The notes under the pieces: generated by a model | Database searches by the model: none | What the model was told of the DNA's origin: nothing | What the model saw: the letters and a program-made list of their open reading frames with translations, nothing else | Translations under genes and position numbers: made by a program | Assembly (NCBI GenBank): GCA_964357925.1 | Contig: CAYHMW010000005.1 | Location: 1-55,129 of the forward strand | DNA length: 55,129 nucleotides | Source of the DNA: CAYHMW01 sp964357925 | GTDB lineage: Bacteria; Patescibacteriota; Microgenomatia; UBA8517 | Direction: 5' to 3' | Part shown: piece by piece, positions 1 to 7,829 of the stretch | Numbering within the stretch: position 1 is the first letter of the stretch | Layout: each line of letters starts with the position of its first letter

Positions 1-1404
1 AGATTCGCACTTACGTATTCTATAGTTGAGAACAAATCATTACAGTTCTCACTGCCCATCGCTAAATTTGCAGTTCCCGACGTGGCTTATAGCAATAACA
101 ACTACGTGTCGCTCTTTGCACCTGCAGTTTCATTCGCCGTGATCCCAGGCTACATACTAGGCAAAGCTCTTGGTGCTTCCCAACTAGGTTCATTTGCAGC
201 TATTGCAGTATTTGCATTGCTCAATATGCTTCTAATCAAAAACATAGTCTCGCGTCTGACCGGAAACAACCTTGCTGGCACAATTTCTGGGTTAATATTT
301 CTCTTTGCCACACCAGCATTTCCTTATGCCGTGACGCTTTATCAACATCACTTGACAACATTTTGCCTATTGCTGTCAATATATCTCGTGTTGAAGTACA
401 ACAACCTGCTCTCTCTTTCACTTGTCCTATTTCTCAGCGCGCTCTCAATACCAGTAGATAACCCAAACGCTATATTTATGTTTCCAATTGGGCTTTACGC
501 CGTTGGGAAATTTATTAAAGTAGAAGATCTCGAGAAAAAAATCATCTTCAAAATAAATTACTTGGGCAGCATTGCCATCGTTGTCGCTATCATTCCAATT
601 TTTGGACTACTAATGTTTAACAAGCTTTCTCACAATCAACCGCTGAAGCTTTCAGGAACACTAACGGCAGTAAGGACAATTGGCGATGATGGGCTGCCAG
701 TGAAAAGGCCCGAGCAACAAAATTTAGATCTTGAAACAATTATTAAGAGTAACGAGAAAAGAAAAACCGCATCAGGATTTTTTAGAACAAGAAACCTTGT
801 TAATGGTTTATATATTCACCTAATAAGCCCCGATCGCGGAACGATCACATTTGCACCAATTATGCTTTTCGGATTAGTCGGAATTCTTAAGTTTCCCAAA
901 GAACATAAAGCTATTAGAGAAACTTTAATTGCAACCGGTGCGTCTATACTTCTACTTTACTCACTTTGGGGGGATCCCTGGGGTGGCTGGGCTTTTGGAT
1001 CCAGGTATATGATCCCTGCATATGCAATACTATCCATTTTCCTGGGAGTGGGACTAAAATATTTAACGAAAAATTACTTACTTTCGATCTTTTTTGTATT
1101 GACATTGATCTATTCCCTTGCAGTAAATACAGCGGGAGCAATTTCGTCCAATAGGAACCCTCCTCAAGTTGAAATACTGGCCCTCGAAAAAATTAGTAAC
1201 CGTGTTGAGTTGTATAGTTTTGACCGCAACTGGGAGATGTTGACGTCTAACCATTCCAAATCATACTTTTTTACTAATTATCTACAGGGGGGGCAAGTTA
1301 GCGCCAAAGACTTCTATTATGTCTTGGCAGGAACAAATATATCAGTACTGCTTTTACTGTACACAATTTTTGCCTACCGCAACTTTAAAATCAGAAATGC
1401 ATAG
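1..1404 (+). CDS. Polytopic membrane protein, probable GT-C-type glycosyltransferase (5' partial)
   Basis: The reading frame is open from the first base of the window, so the N-terminus lies upstream; the GTG at 82 is only an internal codon. About 467 residues are visible, with roughly nine to ten hydrophobic segments. A late Trp/Gly-rich loop (GDPWGGWAFGSRYMIPAY, near 970-1022) is of the kind seen between the last helices of many GT-C-like membrane proteins. The family's first-loop acidic motif would be in the missing part or is absent, so enzyme activity is inferred. It overlaps the next gene by 8 nt. It could instead be a non-catalytic polytopic protein of the same cluster. Confidence 0.65.
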   Translation, partial: RFALTYSIVENKSLQFSLPIAKFAVPDVAYSNNNYVSLFAPAVSFAVIPGYILGKALGASQLGSFAAIAVFALLNMLLIKNIVSRLTGNNLAGTISGLIFLFATPAFPYAVTLYQHHLTTFCLLLSIYLVLKYNNLLSLSLVLFLSALSIPVDNPNAIFMFPIGLYAVGKFIKVEDLEKKIIFKINYLGSIAIVVAIIPIFGLLMFNKLSHNQPLKLSGTLTAVRTIGDDGLPVKRPEQQNLDLETIIKSNEKRKTASGFFRTRNLVNGLYIHLISPDRGTITFAPIMLFGLVGILKFPKEHKAIRETLIATGASILLLYSLWGDPWGGWAFGSRYMIPAYAILSIFLGVGLKYLTKNYLLSIFFVLTLIYSLAVNTAGAISSNRNPPQVEILALEKISNRVELYSFDRNWEMLTSNHSKSYFFTNYLQGGQVSAKDFYYVLAGTNISVLLLLYTIFAYRNFKIRNA

Positions 1405-3028
1405 ATTTAGATTTGATACCACGTTCAACATTTCTATAAATAAAAATCTTCTTAGAAGACTCTATCTTTTACTAGAAGAGCACAGTCTGATGATCTTGTT
1501 TTCCGTACTAGCAATCATCTCCGCATTATCTTGGATATATTATTACCAAAACGGGTTAGGACTCGCCTATAACGATGCAAGGTCGCATTTGAATATTAGC
1601 CGCCGCGTAGTCGAAGGACTAAAGCCTGGATTTGCACAAATTGGGAGCGTTTGGCTCCCTCTCCCTCACGTTCTTATGATCCCAACCATTTGGAACGATT
1701 TTATGTGGCACACAGGGTTATCGGGAGCAATGATGTCCATGATCTCATTTGTATGCACAGGGGCATTAGTTTATCTGTTCCTTAAAAAGCTAAATTGTGG
1801 CCTCTTGGCGAGATATTTCGGGGTAGTTCTGTTTGCAGCAAACATCAACATTCTATATCTTCAATCGACTGCGATGACTGAGCTATTGCTCATTGCCACT
1901 ATGACGGCTGGCTCGTACTACTTACTTCTCTGGGCAGACGACAAAAACGTTCTCAATCTGATTAAGTCATCCTTTTTCATAATGCTCTCAACTCTAATTC
2001 GTTATGATGGCTGGTTCCTAATTTTCTTCGCAACCCTGCTCGTTGCATACGAAGTCTGGCGTAAAAAAGGCTACAAGGAAATGGAAGGCAATGTAATTTT
2101 GTTTACAACTCTCGGGGGCCTCGGAATATTCCTCTGGGTAATTTGGAATCTATTAATCTTTGGCGATCCACTGTATTTTGCATTCGGTCAATACTCTGCT
2201 TATGCCCAACAAGGACAACTTGAAGCTGCAGGGGAACTAGTAACCAAAGGTAACCTGATTTTATCCTCAAAAATTTATTTGTATTCACTTCTATACAACT
2301 CCTATACCTTGATAGCGTTGTTCGGTCTGATGGGATATACGGCACTCTGGCTCAATAAAAAGGTCAGTCTTAGCATAAAAGTGGCTTCTTTAGCACTGGT
2401 CGCGCCTCTTATGTTTAATATACTTGCGCTTTTTCTCGGACATTCAGTACTTTTTATCCAGGGTATTTCCGGAAATACTTGGTTCAATGTTCGTTATGGG
2501 ATCATGCTTGCGCCCACGATTGCCATTTTCGGAGGCTACTTGATAGAAAAAGTAAAAAATTCTAGGTGGACAATTATTGGTCTTTCGGTGTTGACACTAT
2601 ATTTTGCATTTGTGAACTATGACGCAGTTACAATCGATGATGCCAGAGTCGGTTCGAGCCAAAAAAACGTAACAGAGGTAGCTGGTTGGTTGTCTGATAA
2701 TACAAAACACAGAGAAGGGTTCGTGTTAATATCAGCAGCCTCTCACGACGCTATTATTTTCAGTTCAGGCTTGCCAATGAAAAGATTTATCCACGAGGGA
2801 ACAGGCACCTATTGGACATCTGCATTGGAAGCCCCAGATAGATGGGCAAAATGGATCATTATGAGAACTCACGATGATAACGACTCAGTTTGGAAATCAG
2901 TAAGCCGCTCCGGAGCACTCTATAAATATACCCTGGTTGAGAGTTATCCTTTTGCAGACATTTATGAGCTTCATAGTGACTATTCGTTTGATCTCAACAC
3001 AAAACCAACTCTACCTCCTCAAAGATAA
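1397..3028 (+). CDS. GT-C family membrane glycosyltransferase (PMT/ArnT-like)
   Basis: Integral membrane enzyme of 543 residues, expected to move a sugar from a polyprenyl-phosphate donor to an acceptor on the outer membrane face. A first TM helix (about 31-50) is followed by a loop with YNDARSHLNISRR (58-70), where the acidic residue after the first helix is the usual GT-C catalytic or metal site. SVWLPLPH and TLIRYDGW follow, then about ten more helices and a soluble C-terminal tail. I chose ATG 1397 because upstream codons lie inside the preceding gene; the 8-nt overlap suggests translational coupling. Acceptor and sugar cannot be read from sequence. Confidence 0.8.
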   Translation: MHRFRFDTTFNISINKNLLRRLYLLLEEHSLMILFSVLAIISALSWIYYYQNGLGLAYNDARSHLNISRRVVEGLKPGFAQIGSVWLPLPHVLMIPTIWNDFMWHTGLSGAMMSMISFVCTGALVYLFLKKLNCGLLARYFGVVLFAANINILYLQSTAMTELLLIATMTAGSYYLLLWADDKNVLNLIKSSFFIMLSTLIRYDGWFLIFFATLLVAYEVWRKKGYKEMEGNVILFTTLGGLGIFLWVIWNLLIFGDPLYFAFGQYSAYAQQGQLEAAGELVTKGNLILSSKIYLYSLLYNSYTLIALFGLMGYTALWLNKKVSLSIKVASLALVAPLMFNILALFLGHSVLFIQGISGNTWFNVRYGIMLAPTIAIFGGYLIEKVKNSRWTIIGLSVLTLYFAFVNYDAVTIDDARVGSSQKNVTEVAGWLSDNTKHREGFVLISAASHDAIIFSSGLPMKRFIHEGTGTYWTSALEAPDRWAKWIIMRTHDDNDSVWKSVSRSGALYKYTLVESYPFADIYELHSDYSFDLNTKPTLPPQR

Positions 3029-3030
3029 CT

Positions 3031-4299
3031 ATGAAATTGTCACTCAAAAAAGCAGCTGTCTTCTCATCGCTAATTATTGTTACCGGCTTCACAGCGCTAA
3101 AAATTTATGCAAAAACAACCACTATAAATGAACCTCAAAATGCCAAATGGTGGAGCATACAAAGCATCGACACTGTTAAATACAGTCGTGATATCGCACG
3201 AGAAAAAGCCAAAGACACTTCATTTGATCAAACTATCGATAATCAGGTTAGGTTAATCGCAGAAACAGGAGCAACACATATTTCATTAGGAACACCGTAC
3301 GACAAGGAGTTTGTACCTTTCCTGGAACGCTGGGTAAAAGCAGCCAGAAAATACAGCCTTAATGTTTGGTTTCGAGGAAATTTTTCCGGATGGGAAAAAT
3401 GGTTTGGCTATTCCAAAATTGATAGGGAAGAACACAAAAGGCTAACAAAAGACTTCATAATGGCAAACGGCAAACTTTTTGAAAACGGCGATGTATTCAC
3501 AGCATGCACTGAATGTGAAAATGGCGGACCGGGGGACCCTCGTCAAAACGGTGATGTCAAAGGTCACAGGCAGTTTTTAATTGATGAATACAAAATTACA
3601 AGTGTTGCTTTCAGAAACATTGATAGAAATGTTCGCTCCAATTTCTTCCCCATGAACGGCGACGTTGCAAAGCTCGTTATGGACAAGGAGACAACAAAAG
3701 CACTTGGCGGAATTGTTGTGATTGATCATTATGTAAAGTCCGCGGACAAACTAGTGGAAGATATTAAAAGTTTAAGCAGGAGTAGTGGTGGCAAGATAGT
3801 ACTTGGAGAATTTGGTGCACCAATACCGGACATCCACGGCAGTATGACCGAAAGCGAACAAGCAAGTTGGCTCAGTGAAACCCTGGAAAAGTTAATTGAA
3901 TCAGAAGATCTAATAGGCGTTAATTATTGGACGAATACAGGCGGTTCAACCGAGCTTTGGAATGGAAAATTGGTGGAACGGGGGGCTGCGGAAACTCTCA
4001 AAGATTTCTACATGCCAAAAACCATTAGTGGGGTAATTATAAACGAATTGAAAAGACCTATAAGTGGTGCAACAGTAACACTCGGTCCAAGGTCGATAAC
4101 AACAACCACAAATGGCACATTTACGATCCCAGGCTTAAGTGGCATCGCCCAAATCGAAGTGTCAGCCAAAGGGTATAGTGATAATATGGTGGAGATTCTG
4201 GCCAATTATGCAAATGCCCCAATTGTTCTACAAAAACAAAAACCTGGCCTCATTTATAGGATTACAAGTCTCCTCCTTCGTCTTGTGGGTAAAATTTGA
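3031..4299 (+). CDS. Membrane-anchored glycoside-hydrolase-like protein with C-terminal Ig-like regulatory domain
   Basis: 422 residues. An N-terminal hydrophobic segment (9-27) anchors or exports it. Residues about 40-330 look like a cellulase-superfamily TIM barrel: the TECENGG motif (160-166) would hold the acid/base Glu and LGEFGAP (258-264) the nucleophile Glu260. Residues about 331-400 match a carboxypeptidase-regulatory-like beta domain (GxVxxxxxxPIxGATV, then NGTFTIPGL). The tail ends in a short amphipathic helix (GLIYRITSLLLRLVGKI). It starts 3 nt after two GT-C genes, so it probably trims or remodels surface glycan made by them. The exact GH family is not assignable by eye. Confidence 0.75.
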   Translation: MKLSLKKAAVFSSLIIVTGFTALKIYAKTTTINEPQNAKWWSIQSIDTVKYSRDIAREKAKDTSFDQTIDNQVRLIAETGATHISLGTPYDKEFVPFLERWVKAARKYSLNVWFRGNFSGWEKWFGYSKIDREEHKRLTKDFIMANGKLFENGDVFTACTECENGGPGDPRQNGDVKGHRQFLIDEYKITSVAFRNIDRNVRSNFFPMNGDVAKLVMDKETTKALGGIVVIDHYVKSADKLVEDIKSLSRSSGGKIVLGEFGAPIPDIHGSMTESEQASWLSETLEKLIESEDLIGVNYWTNTGGSTELWNGKLVERGAAETLKDFYMPKTISGVIINELKRPISGATVTLGPRSITTTTNGTFTIPGLSGIAQIEVSAKGYSDNMVEILANYANAPIVLQKQKPGLIYRITSLLLRLVGKI

Positions 4300-4325
4300 C
4301 CTACTTAGCCATAATTTGATATAAT
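4296..4325 (+). promoter_or_regulatory. Promoter of the sortase substrate/sortase operon
   Basis: TTGACC at 4296-4301 and TATAAT at 4320-4325 are separated by 18 bp, a near-consensus sigma70-type promoter. The -35 box overlaps the stop codon of the preceding gene. Transcription would start near 4332, giving a leader of about 75 nt before the ATG at 4407. No clear Shine-Dalgarno is seen before that ATG. Confidence 0.7.
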
Positions 4326-4406
4326 CCCATAACGAAAACCTATATACGCTATTAATTGTTTGAGTTATATAAAAAATCTTATTTTTTCTAAAGCTAGTTA
4401 CTATAT

Positions 4407-4955
4407 ATGAGTAAATTATGTCTTTCTTTAGTCCTATTTCTAATTTTAACTGCGGTTAACCCCGCAGTAGCTTTTGCTGCCACAATACCAAGTTTCCCCT
4501 CTTGCTCAAATCCAAACTCACCAATTCGTGTTCAATACGATTCAGGTACCCATGGCATTGTGGGGGACTCTAAAACCTACACAGGCAAGGATACTGTTTA
4601 CAATCTTAGCGATGGCAACGTTCTGCAATGTTTCTGTGCCTCAGATGGCGCTGGAATAGAAACTTACTGGTGGAAAACAAGCTCCCTAACGGAAAACGAA
4701 ATCGATAGTTTAACTGGTGACGATTGGGTTTATATTCCAAATGGTTCTGCCTGGGGTCTAGATCAAGGAGGCTATTTAGCAAAAAATACTAATTACTCTT
4801 GCGGCGGCCAAGTTACTCCTGCCGCTGCATCAACATCTGGCTCAGTTCTCGGGTTAGCAAGCACAGGTAGTTTGGTCTCAATCTACACTTATCTCGTGTT
4901 CGGCTTGATATCACTACTTAGTGGCATAGCTTTGAAGCGCCAGATCAATAAATGA
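4407..4955 (+). CDS. Secreted protein with LASTG sortase signal
   Basis: 182 residues. The signal peptide (1-24) has a hydrophobic core and likely cleavage after AVAFA. The mature part is a small Cys-containing extracellular domain (Cys33, Cys75, Cys77, Cys132) I do not recognise. The C-terminus is a complete cell-wall sorting signal: LASTG (150-154), a hydrophobic helix (about 157-175), then KRQINK. LAxTG is the motif known for class E-type sortases. The sortase gene follows directly with an ATGA overlap, so this is very probably its dedicated or at least cognate substrate. Confidence 0.85.
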   Translation: MSKLCLSLVLFLILTAVNPAVAFAATIPSFPSCSNPNSPIRVQYDSGTHGIVGDSKTYTGKDTVYNLSDGNVLQCFCASDGAGIETYWWKTSSLTENEIDSLTGDDWVYIPNGSAWGLDQGGYLAKNTNYSCGGQVTPAAASTSGSVLGLASTGSLVSIYTYLVFGLISLLSGIALKRQINK

Positions 4956-5485
4956 AGTTTCTTGGCTCCATACTCATCTTCTCAGGAATATTACTTCTAG
5001 CATTCACTTCGCTGTTAATTTATCAAAGACAATCACCAGAAAGACTTAGCTTTACAAATATTGAAAAACTAAAGTCACAAAGCGTCAAAAAGGCTGATAA
5101 TCCAAACAGAATCATAATCGAAAAAATAGGTGTCGATTTGCCAATTATAGCTTCCGAAATTAGAGACAATAATTGGCCAACTTCATCCACAGGAATTTCC
5201 TATTTAACAACAAGCTCTGCGCCAGGATCAGTTGGCAACTCAGTGCTATATGGTCACAACTGGCAATCCATTCTGGGAAATCTTTATAAAATTAACCCTG
5301 GAGATGAAATTAAAATAAGAAACGCAGACGATCAAATACTAAGATTTGTAGTTACAACAACTCAAGTTGTAGACAAAACACAAAGCTCTGTACTAAATAA
5401 TACCGAAGATTCACGAATTACACTTTATACATGTACTGGCTTTCTTGATCAAAAACGCCTCGTCGTCACAGCCCACTTAATTTAA
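4952..5485 (+). CDS. Sortase (class D/E-like transpeptidase)
   Basis: 177 residues. One N-terminal TM helix (about 4-24) is followed by a sortase beta-barrel. The triad is visible: His102 in LYGHNW, Cys161 in the TLYTC motif (157-161) and Arg169 in DQKRLVV. It would cleave an LxxTG signal and couple the protein to a surface nucleophile. The start overlaps the substrate gene by 4 nt (ATGA). Its 3' end overlaps the convergent gene by 9 nt. The short length and single N-terminal anchor suit class D/E more than class A or B. Confidence 0.92.
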   Translation: MKFLGSILIFSGILLLAFTSLLIYQRQSPERLSFTNIEKLKSQSVKKADNPNRIIIEKIGVDLPIIASEIRDNNWPTSSTGISYLTTSSAPGSVGNSVLYGHNWQSILGNLYKINPGDEIKIRNADDQILRFVVTTTQVVDKTQSSVLNNTEDSRITLYTCTGFLDQKRLVVTAHLI

Positions 5486-5737
5486 AGCAACAGTTCTCTC
5501 AACTTTGGTAACTCTTCTCCGAAGCTCGTCAATCCCGTTGTCATGACGATCAAGCCGGTCATCTTGTTTAGATTGTTTTCCCTCAATCCTAAAAACTGTA
5601 TTCTTTACAACACCCAAGTCTCCTTTAACCTCCTTTAGATCTTCTTTAATAACCTCAAGTTCTGGCACAACAACCTCATGAAAAGCCTTTGCAAACAATT
5701 CTGAGAATTTTTCCTCATCCATAAATTCATAATACAC
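5477..5737 (-). CDS. Small coiled-coil protein, paralogue of the protein at 7830-8141
   Basis: 86 residues, acidic and helical, with no signal peptide or membrane segment. The N-terminal block KAFHEVVVPELE matches EAFHEAIVPSLE in the gene at 7830-8141. The remainder is a charged heptad-like coiled coil ending in RRRVTKVERTV. The start is either GTG 5737, which has an AGAGG about 11 nt upstream, or ATG 5722, which aligns with the paralogue's start. It lies 7 nt downstream of trmD on the same strand and is probably cotranscribed with it. Function unknown; such proteins usually oligomerise. Confidence 0.65.
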   Translation of the reverse strand: MYYEFMDEEKFSELFAKAFHEVVVPELEVIKEDLKEVKGDLGVVKNTVFRIEGKQSKQDDRLDRHDNGIDELRRRVTKVERTVALN

Positions 5738-5744
5738 TAGTCGA

Positions 5745-6431
5745 TCAACCTCTCAAGCGCGTCTTTTTTGCAGACTCAGTCACTCTCCACTTCTCAATCT
5801 CAGCATGGTTGCCGGAAAGGAGAATCTCAGGCACCTTCCACCCATTAAATTCCTCCGGCCTTGTATATTGAGGATACTCAATATTGCTGCCCTCCGAAAA
5901 TGATTCTTTCTCCGTAGCCTCATCTTTTTCAAGTACCCCCGGCACGAGTCGTGCAACTGTTTCTGCTATTACCATTGCGGGCAGCTCCCCACCAGTCAAA
6001 ACATAATCTCCAATAGAAATTTCCTCATCAATTAAATGCTCTCGAATCCTCTCATCAAACCCTTCATACCTCCCACAAATTAATATTAAATGTTTTAATT
6101 TTGATAGTTCTTTAGCTTTTTCTTGAGTAAATTTTCGCCCCTGCGGTGTGAGCAAAATAGTTCGTGAAAGCCCGCTGTCATCCCGGACTTGATCCGGGAT
6201 CTTGGCTTTTAACGCTTTTAGAGCGTTGTACACAGGTTCCACTTTCAGTACCATCCCAACCCCGCCGCCAAATGGCCGATCATCCACCATCCTGTGTTTG
6301 TCCACTGCATAATCCCGCAGCTGATGAATATTAATTTCCACGATTTTTTTATCCTTCGCCCGCTTAATAATCGACTCATCAAACGGCCCAGAGAACATCT
6401 CAGGAAAAAGTGTCAAAATATCAATTTTCAT
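5745..6431 (-). CDS. trmD: tRNA (guanine37-N1)-methyltransferase TrmD
   Basis: 228 residues, full length. Methylates G37 of tRNAs that read CNN codons, using SAM, to prevent +1 frameshifting. Family motifs are clear: LTLFPEMF (7-13), DDRPFGGGVGM (50-60), LICGRYEGFDERI (117-129), GDYVLTGGELPAM (141-153) and YPQYTRPEEF (186-195). Residues 77-86 (KIPDQVRDDS) are an insertion encoded by a palindromic repeat at 6176-6202, placed just before the LLTPQG strand. It is transcribed away from its usual rpsP/rimM/rplS neighbours, which are absent here. Confidence 0.97.
   Translation of the reverse strand: MKIDILTLFPEMFSGPFDESIIKRAKDKKIVEINIHQLRDYAVDKHRMVDDRPFGGGVGMVLKVEPVYNALKALKAKIPDQVRDDSGLSRTILLTPQGRKFTQEKAKELSKLKHLILICGRYEGFDERIREHLIDEEISIGDYVLTGGELPAMVIAETVARLVPGVLEKDEATEKESFSEGSNIEYPQYTRPEEFNGWKVPEILLSGNHAEIEKWRVTESAKKTRLRG
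6176..6202 (+). repeat. 27-bp palindromic element inserted in frame in trmD
   Basis: Begins TGTCATCCCG and ends CGGGATCT. Arms 6180-6187 and 6193-6200 pair perfectly over 8 bp around a 5-nt loop (CTTGA). Read on the minus strand it supplies trmD residues 77-86. It is near-identical to the element at 37761-37787, with compensatory changes in the arms, and a decayed copy lies at 52013-52039. Confidence 0.8.
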
Positions 6432-6440
6432 AATTTGTAT

Positions 6441-6446
6441 ATTTTA
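6441..6446 (-). promoter_or_regulatory. Putative -10 box of trmD
   Basis: On the minus strand TAAAAT lies 9 nt before the trmD ATG, so the message would have a leader of only a few nucleotides. No convincing -35 box is seen. Confidence 0.4.
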
Positions 6447-6455
6447 CAATTTTAG

Positions 6456-6483
6456 TTGACATTAGGTAGTTATAATATATAAT
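6456..6483 (+). promoter_or_regulatory. Promoter of the 75-residue gene
   Basis: TTGACA at 6456-6461 and TATAAT at 6478-6483 with a 16-bp spacer; an upstream overlapping TATAAT at 6471 has poor spacing. The leader of about 35 nt carries AGGAGAG at 6513-6519, 6 nt before the ATG. This is one of the few classical promoter plus Shine-Dalgarno arrangements in the window. Confidence 0.7.
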
Positions 6484-6525
6484 ATACCCTATAGCTCGTA
6501 CAAATAGCCAGTAGGAGAGTACCTT

Positions 6526-6753
6526 ATGCCCTCATTCATTGTATTTCTGCAACCAGATTATACTATGTACCGGGTGTCTGGAGATGGCACTTTAGTCCGA
6601 TTGCAATCATATTTTGATCGCGACAAGATCGTGCAATTTGAGAATAGAGTATTGAGCAGTATTGGATCACCTCCTGATCGAGCACTCTCTCATGGAGACC
6701 AAACAATTTTAAAAGCAATACAAGAGGCGACCCAGAGGCTAAAAAAAAGCTAA
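6526..6753 (+). CDS. Small soluble hypothetical protein
   Basis: 75 residues, no signal peptide or membrane helix. The N-terminal part looks like a short beta hairpin (FIVFLQPDYTMYRV, then GTLVRLQSYF) and the C-terminal half is helical (DQTILKAIQEATQRLKKS). I do not recognise the family. Support comes from its context: consensus promoter, Shine-Dalgarno AGGAGAG at the right distance, and a strong hairpin just after the stop. It forms its own transcription unit, divergent from trmD. Confidence 0.7.
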   Translation: MPSFIVFLQPDYTMYRVSGDGTLVRLQSYFDRDKIVQFENRVLSSIGSPPDRALSHGDQTILKAIQEATQRLKKS

Positions 6754-6754
6754 G

Positions 6755-6841
6755 CTAAAACTCCCGAGCCACCGGCTCGGGAGTAATATATTCACAACTA
6801 ACTTGCAGAGCCTTGACCCTTGCTTCGAAAATCCAACTCAT
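6755..6841 (-). CDS. Candidate 28-residue small protein
   Basis: ATG at 6841, stop at 6755-6757. It would encode a 28-residue peptide starting MSWIFEARVKALQVS and ending PEPVAREF. Support is in the signals: GAGGAGGAGGG at 6846-6856 gives a near-perfect Shine-Dalgarno 7 nt before the ATG, TGATACAAT at 6887-6895 is an extended -10 box, and the ORF end coincides with a hairpin followed by TTTT and a later T8 run on this strand. The last eight codons lie inside the hairpin, so it may be a leader peptide or dual-function RNA instead. Confidence 0.5.
   Translation of the reverse strand: MSWIFEARVKALQVSCEYITPEPVAREF
6760..6784 (-). terminator. Strong hairpin between convergent small genes
   Basis: Arms 6760-6770 (ACTCCCGAGCC) and 6774-6784 form an 11-bp perfect stem with a 3-nt loop. 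On the minus strand it is followed by TTTTAGC and then a T8 tract, so it fits an intrinsic terminator for leftward transcription. On the plus strand it lies 6 nt after the stop of the 75-residue gene but has only a weak AU-rich tail, so plus-strand termination is less certain. Confidence 0.7.
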
Positions 6842-6886
6842 GTCGCCCTCCTCCTCGAGCAGACTAATTACATACGAGCAATCCGT

Positions 6887-6895
6887 ATTGTATCA
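6887..6895 (-). promoter_or_regulatory. Extended -10 promoter for the 28-residue ORF
   Basis: TGATACAAT on the minus strand fits TGnTATAAT with one mismatch. Transcription would begin near 6880, leaving a leader of about 40 nt that contains the Shine-Dalgarno at 6846-6856. No good -35 box. Confidence 0.45.
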
Positions 6896-6942
6896 CGCCC
6901 AAACCCATCACTCACACAAACAGCCTTGATGAAGACAGAAAA

Positions 6943-7254
6943 TCACGCTCCAATAACGTGTGCAATTGGCTCAAAAATTGGAGGGAAAACCATAAAGAAG
7001 AACAAAGTTGTCGCGGTTACATAAAACCAAAACGCCACGGTACTGCTCACCTTAAGAGGTTTGAATAAAAACATAAACAATCCAAAGGCACCCAAACTTA
7101 AAAGATAGACCCCAAGGAGTGGTCCAATTGGTGGATAAAAATTCAGAGCATCGCCAAACCCTTTACTAGCAGTCTTTACAAGGTTTATGACCCAAAAAAA
7201 CGTCAAAGTCGACCCAGTCGTTATCAGTAAATTGTTTATCAAATTCTTCTTCAT
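6943..7254 (-). CDS. Small integral membrane protein
   Basis: 103 residues with three to four hydrophobic segments (about 8-27, 41-64, 70-90) and a conserved-looking short C-terminal tail (PPIFEPIAHVIGA). It starts 6 nt after the stop of the upstream membrane-protein gene at 7261-7767, so the two are very probably cotranscribed and may form a complex. I do not recognise a family. No catalytic motif is visible. Confidence 0.6.
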   Translation of the reverse strand: MKKNLINNLLITTGSTLTFFWVINLVKTASKGFGDALNFYPPIGPLLGVYLLSLGAFGLFMFLFKPLKVSSTVAFWFYVTATTLFFFMVFPPIFEPIAHVIGA

Positions 7255-7260
7255 GATATC

Positions 7261-7767
7261 TTAGGAAACAGGCGCAACTTTAGTCACAAGAACTGCCTCG
7301 GCGGCGACCACAAGGGTAAAAACCAGTGCCGTCACAAGCGAAAAAATGATCGCTCTTCTTGCATAAATAAACTCCTTTTCACCATAATCCTTTCCTGTAC
7401 GCCAAAGTAGTAAAAGTGCCGTTAATACAAGAAGCGGAGGTGCAAACGCCAAAAACTCCTTGTGTTCAAACACTATTGCATGGAGCCAAGATGTCGATTC
7501 AGACGATTTAAGAATTGTCCGCGGCCCCCCAGCTGCCCGGTAAGGTACATAAACACTTAACCCAAAAATATCAAGGATCACCAGGTCCGTAAACAAAGCG
7601 AGTAGGGTATTCTTGAACCAACCCAGAAGATCGCGATTTTTCAAAACTGCAAAATACAAAGCTATTGCCGCTCCATACAAAACCAAGGAAAACATAGCCA
7701 AAGAACCATGCGCGTCAGCAAACTTCTCCCAAAAACTCAATTCCATCAACCTTTCCAAAAGCTCCAT
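7261..7767 (-). CDS. Four-helix membrane protein with histidines near membrane faces
   Basis: 168 residues with four hydrophobic segments (about 21-41, 52-75, 105-122, 136-160). His20 (DAHGSLAMF), His96 and His102 (WLHAIVFEHKEF) sit at or near helix ends. This is reminiscent of small four-helix membrane proteins that bind heme or metal, but no definite family motif is present and the resemblance is only suggestive. Paired with the 103-residue membrane protein downstream. Confidence 0.6.
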   Translation of the reverse strand: MELLERLMELSFWEKFADAHGSLAMFSLVLYGAAIALYFAVLKNRDLLGWFKNTLLALFTDLVILDIFGLSVYVPYRAAGGPRTILKSSESTSWLHAIVFEHKEFLAFAPPLLVLTALLLLWRTGKDYGEKEFIYARRAIIFSLVTALVFTLVVAAEAVLVTKVAPVS

Positions 7768-7829
7768 GTCAAACTAAAGCTATCACAAAACCAATGTGCA
7801 GTGCAACATCCTCGCCCTAGACCATCACA

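Noticed and set aside
6803..7024. Rightward 73-codon open frame
   Set aside because: It lies antisense to the promoter and start region of the 28-residue ORF and to the membrane protein at 6943-7254, has no ribosome-binding site and reads as low-quality sequence.
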